Source of the DNA: Lentzea aerocolonigenes
GTDB taxonomy: Bacteria; Actinomycetota; Actinomycetes; Mycobacteriales; Pseudonocardiaceae
Direction: 5' to 3'
Length of the DNA stretch: 15,170 nucleotides
NCBI RefSeq assembly: GCF_000955955.1
Contig: NZ_JYJG01000255.1
Coordinates: 1 to 15,170 of the forward strand
The translations under genes were made by a program, and so were the position numbers. The notes beneath the pieces were generated by a model that did not search any database, had not been told where the DNA came from, and saw only the letters and a list, made by a program, of their open reading frames with translations. Positions 12,456 through 15,170 of the stretch are shown one piece after another; the stretch's first letter is position 1, and the number at the start of each line of letters is the position of its first letter.

Positions 12456-13439
12456 TCACCTCACGAGTAGGCCGGTCTCCTTGTCGTAGCGCAGAACGCG
12501 GGCGGCAGGGGCGTCCACGGTCACAGTGGTGCCGATCGCCGGCTCGGCGTCCTCCGGCACGATGTAGCCGATCTGGTCCTCGCCGCAGTCCAGCGTCACC
12601 AGCGACGTGACACCGAGGTTCTCCACAATGGACACCGAACCGGTGAACAACCCCTCGGCAGCAGGCGCCAGGTACTCCGGGCGGACGCCGATGATCTGGG
12701 AGTCGCGCGGCACCAGGTTCATGGGCGTCGAGCCGATGAAGTTCGCGACGAACGTGTCCGCCGGCCGTTGGAAGACCTCGCGCGGCGTGCCGAGCTGGCG
12801 GATCCGGCCCGCGTCCATCACCGCGATCCGGTCGGCCAACGCCAGCGCCTCGGCCTGGTCGTGCGTCACGAACACGGTCGTCAAAGCAAGTTCGCGTTGC
12901 AGCTTCTTGAGGAACGTCCGCGCTTCCAACCGCAGCCGGGCGTCCAAATTGGACAGCGGCTCATCCAGGAGCAGCACCTCGGCCGAGGCCGCGACCGCAC
13001 GAGCGAGAGCCGCCCGTTGCTGCTGACCACCGGAAAGCTGACCGGGCCGCCGATCCAGCAGTGCACCCAGCGACAGCCCGCCCGCGGTCCTGACAGCCGT
13101 CTCCTGCTGCACCGACTTCGCGGCGCCCCGCACCCGCAACGGATAGGCGATGTTCTCGGCGACCGTCATGTGCGGGAACAACGCGTAGTCCTGGAAGACC
13201 ATCGCGACCCGGCGATCACCGGGCTGCAACCGCGTGACGTCACGCGAGCCGATCGAGACCGCTCCCCCGGAGGCGCCTTCCAAACCGGCGATCGTGCGCA
13301 GCAGCGTGGTTTTGCCGCAGCCCGACGGGCCGAGCAGGGCGAACAGTTCGCCGTCGGAGATCGAGAGGTCCAGCGCGTCCACCGCCCGCACCCCGTTGGG
13401 GTAGACGGTGGACAGACCCTCCACAGTGATGGCCGCCAT
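12456..13439 (-). CDS. ABC transporter ATPase, MalK/UgpC/PotA-like
   Basis: A 327-residue nucleotide-binding subunit for the two upstream permeases. Motifs: Walker A GPSGCGKTT (37-45), Q-loop VFQDYALFPHMTV (81-93), signature LSGGQQQR (135-142), Walker B VLLLDEP (155-161), D-loop LSNLDARLR, H-loop H193. After the catalytic domain come RPADTFVANFIGS and a short TOBE-like region (about 250-320, VRPEYL, VENLG), as in CUT1 and spermidine/iron ATPases. It is about 40 residues shorter than a typical MalK. Start ATG 13439 shares one base with the permease stop (TGATG); the frame open to 14249 is shadow. It is followed after 4 nt by the PhyH-type oxygenase. The permeases look CUT1-like, so a sugar or sugar-derived substrate is favoured but unproven. 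Confidence 0.92.
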   Translation of the reverse strand: MAAITVEGLSTVYPNGVRAVDALDLSISDGELFALLGPSGCGKTTLLRTIAGLEGASGGAVSIGSRDVTRLQPGDRRVAMVFQDYALFPHMTVAENIAYPLRVRGAAKSVQQETAVRTAGGLSLGALLDRRPGQLSGGQQQRAALARAVAASAEVLLLDEPLSNLDARLRLEARTFLKKLQRELALTTVFVTHDQAEALALADRIAVMDAGRIRQLGTPREVFQRPADTFVANFIGSTPMNLVPRDSQIIGVRPEYLAPAAEGLFTGSVSIVENLGVTSLVTLDCGEDQIGYIVPEDAEPAIGTTVTVDAPAARVLRYDKETGLLVR

Positions 13440-14260
13440 CAGCTCTTGATGCCTCCGTGGAATCGGAACCCGTACCGCTTGCTCACGAACAGGTACAGCA
13501 CGACCACCGGGATCGAGTACAGCAGCGAGAACACCGGGATCACCGTCAGGTTGGCGCTGCCGCCCTCGTCGTACAGGGTGCGCAGCAGCACCGCCGCCGG
13601 CTGCTGGCCGACGTCGCGCAACAGCAGGAACGGCAGCAGGAAGTTGCCCCAGGCGTTGACGAACGCCCACACGAAGATCGTCGCGACACCGGGCCGCGCG
13701 ACCGGCAGCACGACGTGGCTCAGCACCTGCCGCGGCGAGGCACCGAACACCCGCGCCGACTCCTCGTACGACCGCGGCACGGCGTCCATGAAGTCCTTGA
13801 GGATGAAGATGGCGGCCGGGAGCATGCCGCCCGCGATCACCAGCGCCGTGCCGAACTGCGAGTTGATCAGGCCGAGCTGCAGCATCATCACGAAGATCGG
13901 CACCATCGCGGCCGTGCCGGTCACCACGCTCGAAAGCAGCAACAGCAAGTACAGCAACAGATCCCTGCCGGGCATCCGCACCCGTGACAACGCATAAGCC
14001 GCCAAGGCCGCCAGCACCGTCGTCACGACAGTCGCGATCGCGCACAGGATCAACGAGTTCACCAGCGACGACAACGTGTACGGGTGGGCGAAGGTCGCGG
14101 AGACGTTCGAGAAGGTCCAGTCCGGCCAGCGCAGACCAAGCCCGGGCTTCGAGTCGAACGGCGCGGAGGCCAGCCACAGCATCGGCACCGCGAAGAACGC
14201 CAGCACCACCGTGATCAGCACGTAGAAGCCGATCCTGCGCACGATCCACAGAGGACTCAT
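13439..14260 (-). CDS. CUT1-type ABC permease, MalG-like
   Basis: A 273-residue inner-membrane permease. N-terminal SPLWIVRRIGFYVLITVVLAFFAVPMLWL gives the first helix (about 9-31), and about five further helices follow. The EAA loop is clear: PRSYEESARVFGASPRQVL then LPVARPGV. The C-terminus KRYGFRFHGGIKS is the short tail typical of MalG-type carbohydrate permeases (often ending GGVKG). It pairs with the MalF-like permease encoded upstream to form the channel. Start ATG 14260 overlaps the upstream permease stop by 4 nt (14257-14260); the frame open to 14908 is shadow. The stop shares one base with the ATPase ATG, so the operon is tightly coupled. Confidence 0.92.
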   Translation of the reverse strand: MSPLWIVRRIGFYVLITVVLAFFAVPMLWLASAPFDSKPGLGLRWPDWTFSNVSATFAHPYTLSSLVNSLILCAIATVVTTVLAALAAYALSRVRMPGRDLLLYLLLLLSSVVTGTAAMVPIFVMMLQLGLINSQFGTALVIAGGMLPAAIFILKDFMDAVPRSYEESARVFGASPRQVLSHVVLPVARPGVATIFVWAFVNAWGNFLLPFLLLRDVGQQPAAVLLRTLYDEGGSANLTVIPVFSLLYSIPVVVLYLFVSKRYGFRFHGGIKS

Positions 14261-15123
14261 GCCCGCCTCCGCAGCAACCTCAGGTACACCAGTGCGATCA
14301 CCAGGTTGCCGACCAGCAGCAGCATCGACATCGCCGACGCGTAGCCGAGCTGCCCACCCTCCAGCGCCTGCCGGTAGATCAGCACCGGTAGCACCTCGGA
14401 CTGGTGGTTCGGCCCGCCGGATGTCAGCAGGAACGGCGTGAAGTCGTTGGCCGTCCACAGGCTGATCAGCAGGGTGTTGGTCAGCACGTGCCCGCGGATG
14501 TGCGGGAACACGACGTCCCGCACGGTCTGCCAGCCCGACGCCCCCACCAGCCGCGCGGTCTCCAGCTGCGACGGCGGCACCGCGGCCAGCGCAGACGTGT
14601 AGAGCAGCATCGAGAACGCCGTGCCGCGCCAGATGTTGAAGATGATCAGGCTGGTCATCGGGTACTGCACCAGCCACGACGTCTCCGGCGAGCCGAGCAG
14701 CAGCCCCAGCGTGCCGGTGTCGCGGCTCAGCACCGCGAACCACAGGAATGCCACGACCGTGCTCGGCAGAATCCACGACAGCAGCACCAGGCCCTCGGTC
14801 GTGCGCCGCAACCACGGGCTGACCGACCGCAGCAGCCACGCCAGCGCGAAGCCGAGCAGGTTCTGCCCGATCACCGCCGAGAACAGCACGAACAACGCCG
14901 TCAGCCACAGCGAGTTGGTGAACAGCGGGTCGCGCACCGCCTCGACGACGTTGTCCAGCCCGACGACCTGCGGGCTGGCCGCCGCGGGCCCGGTGAGCTG
15001 GTAGTTCGTGATGCCGATGTACAGCGTCCAGAGCGCGGGGAACACGAGGAAGAGCCCGATGAGCGCCAGTGCGGGGGCGACGAAGGCAACGGCACGCCGG
15101 ACGCCGAGCCCCGAGCTATCCAT
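14257..15123 (-). CDS. CUT1-type ABC permease, MalF-like
   Basis: With the ATG at 15123 (MDSSGLGVRRAVAFVAP) this is a 288-residue membrane protein with six likely helices. The first is at about 11-33, followed by an external loop with VGLDN as in MalF/UgpA-type sugar permeases. The EAA loop reads SQLETARLVGASGWQTVRDV followed by VFPHIRG. The start is uncertain: no good Shine-Dalgarno precedes 15123, the frame stays open to the window edge, and a TTG at 15162 is an alternative. It is the first visible gene of the importer operon. A substrate-binding protein, usual in CUT1 operons, is not seen here and may be encoded just beyond the edge. Confidence 0.9.
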   Translation of the reverse strand: MDSSGLGVRRAVAFVAPALALIGLFLVFPALWTLYIGITNYQLTGPAAASPQVVGLDNVVEAVRDPLFTNSLWLTALFVLFSAVIGQNLLGFALAWLLRSVSPWLRRTTEGLVLLSWILPSTVVAFLWFAVLSRDTGTLGLLLGSPETSWLVQYPMTSLIIFNIWRGTAFSMLLYTSALAAVPPSQLETARLVGASGWQTVRDVVFPHIRGHVLTNTLLISLWTANDFTPFLLTSGGPNHQSEVLPVLIYRQALEGGQLGYASAMSMLLLVGNLVIALVYLRLLRRRA

Positions 15124-15170
15124 CGCGCCGCCTGCTGTTGGGGGGTCTGCAAGTACCACCAACTCCGAGT
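15124..15170. other. Right edge, upstream of the CUT1 operon
   Basis: Only 47 bases are visible. The minus-strand frame of the permease remains open throughout. No LacI-like palindrome or clear promoter is seen, so I cannot say whether this operon belongs to the same regulon. Confidence 0.4.

Overview
The window looks like a chromosomal piece of a high-GC actinomycete. It is strongly GC-rich, third codon positions are mostly G/C, GTG starts occur beside ATG, genes are packed into operons with ATGA overlaps, and the secreted proteins and lipoprotein carry Gram-positive-type signals. A Pseudonocardiales-like host is a guess from overall style. There are no RNA genes, CRISPR arrays, insertion sequences or other mobile elements that I can support. 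Eleven of the twelve genes lie on the minus strand; only the enolase-superfamily gene is on the plus strand.

Layout, right to left in the direction of minus-strand transcription. (1) 15123-11759: a CUT1-type (sugar-like) ABC importer with two permeases and a MalK/PotA-type ATPase, followed 4 nt later by a phytanoyl-CoA-dioxygenase-family Fe(II)/2-oxoglutarate oxygenase. No substrate-binding protein is in view, and the operon may begin beyond the right edge. (2) 10650-11783, plus strand: an enolase-superfamily enzyme of the muconate-lactonizing subgroup with all catalytic residues present. Its 3' end overlaps the oxygenase gene convergently by 25 bp. (3) 10575-6206, divergent from (2): an NMT1/THI5-type ABC importer (permease, lipoprotein, ATPase), then 4 nt later a polytopic membrane protein with an N-terminal TIR domain. 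(4) 6103-3138 and 3032-43: two tandem copies of one two-gene module. Each encodes a large secreted glucose/sorbosone-dehydrogenase-like beta-propeller fused to a C-terminal LamG-like domain, overlapped by 4 nt with a small secreted LamG-like protein.

The unifying signal is regulatory. A 14-bp LacI-family-like palindrome, GGAAAGCGCTTTCC (one base changed in one copy), occurs three times, always just upstream of an operon: before each dehydrogenase module and before the NMT1-type transporter operon. In the two duplicated modules the whole leader is conserved in layout (-35, 17-nt spacer, -10, 17-18 nt, operator, purine-rich RBS). The transporter/enolase divergent region carries two further symmetric elements: GAAACCGGTTTC over the permease start, centred exactly 30 bp from the operator, and CCGGTC-N5-GACCGG. 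The simplest reading is a carbohydrate-responsive regulon joining extracellular sugar or glycan oxidation and binding to uptake and cytoplasmic catabolism. The regulator gene is not in the window and the substrate is unknown.

The most unusual gene is the TIR-membrane protein. It keeps the TIR catalytic glutamate, is attached to a nutrient-uptake operon, and has a second cytosolic segment between two membrane bundles that resembles a degenerate TIR fold.
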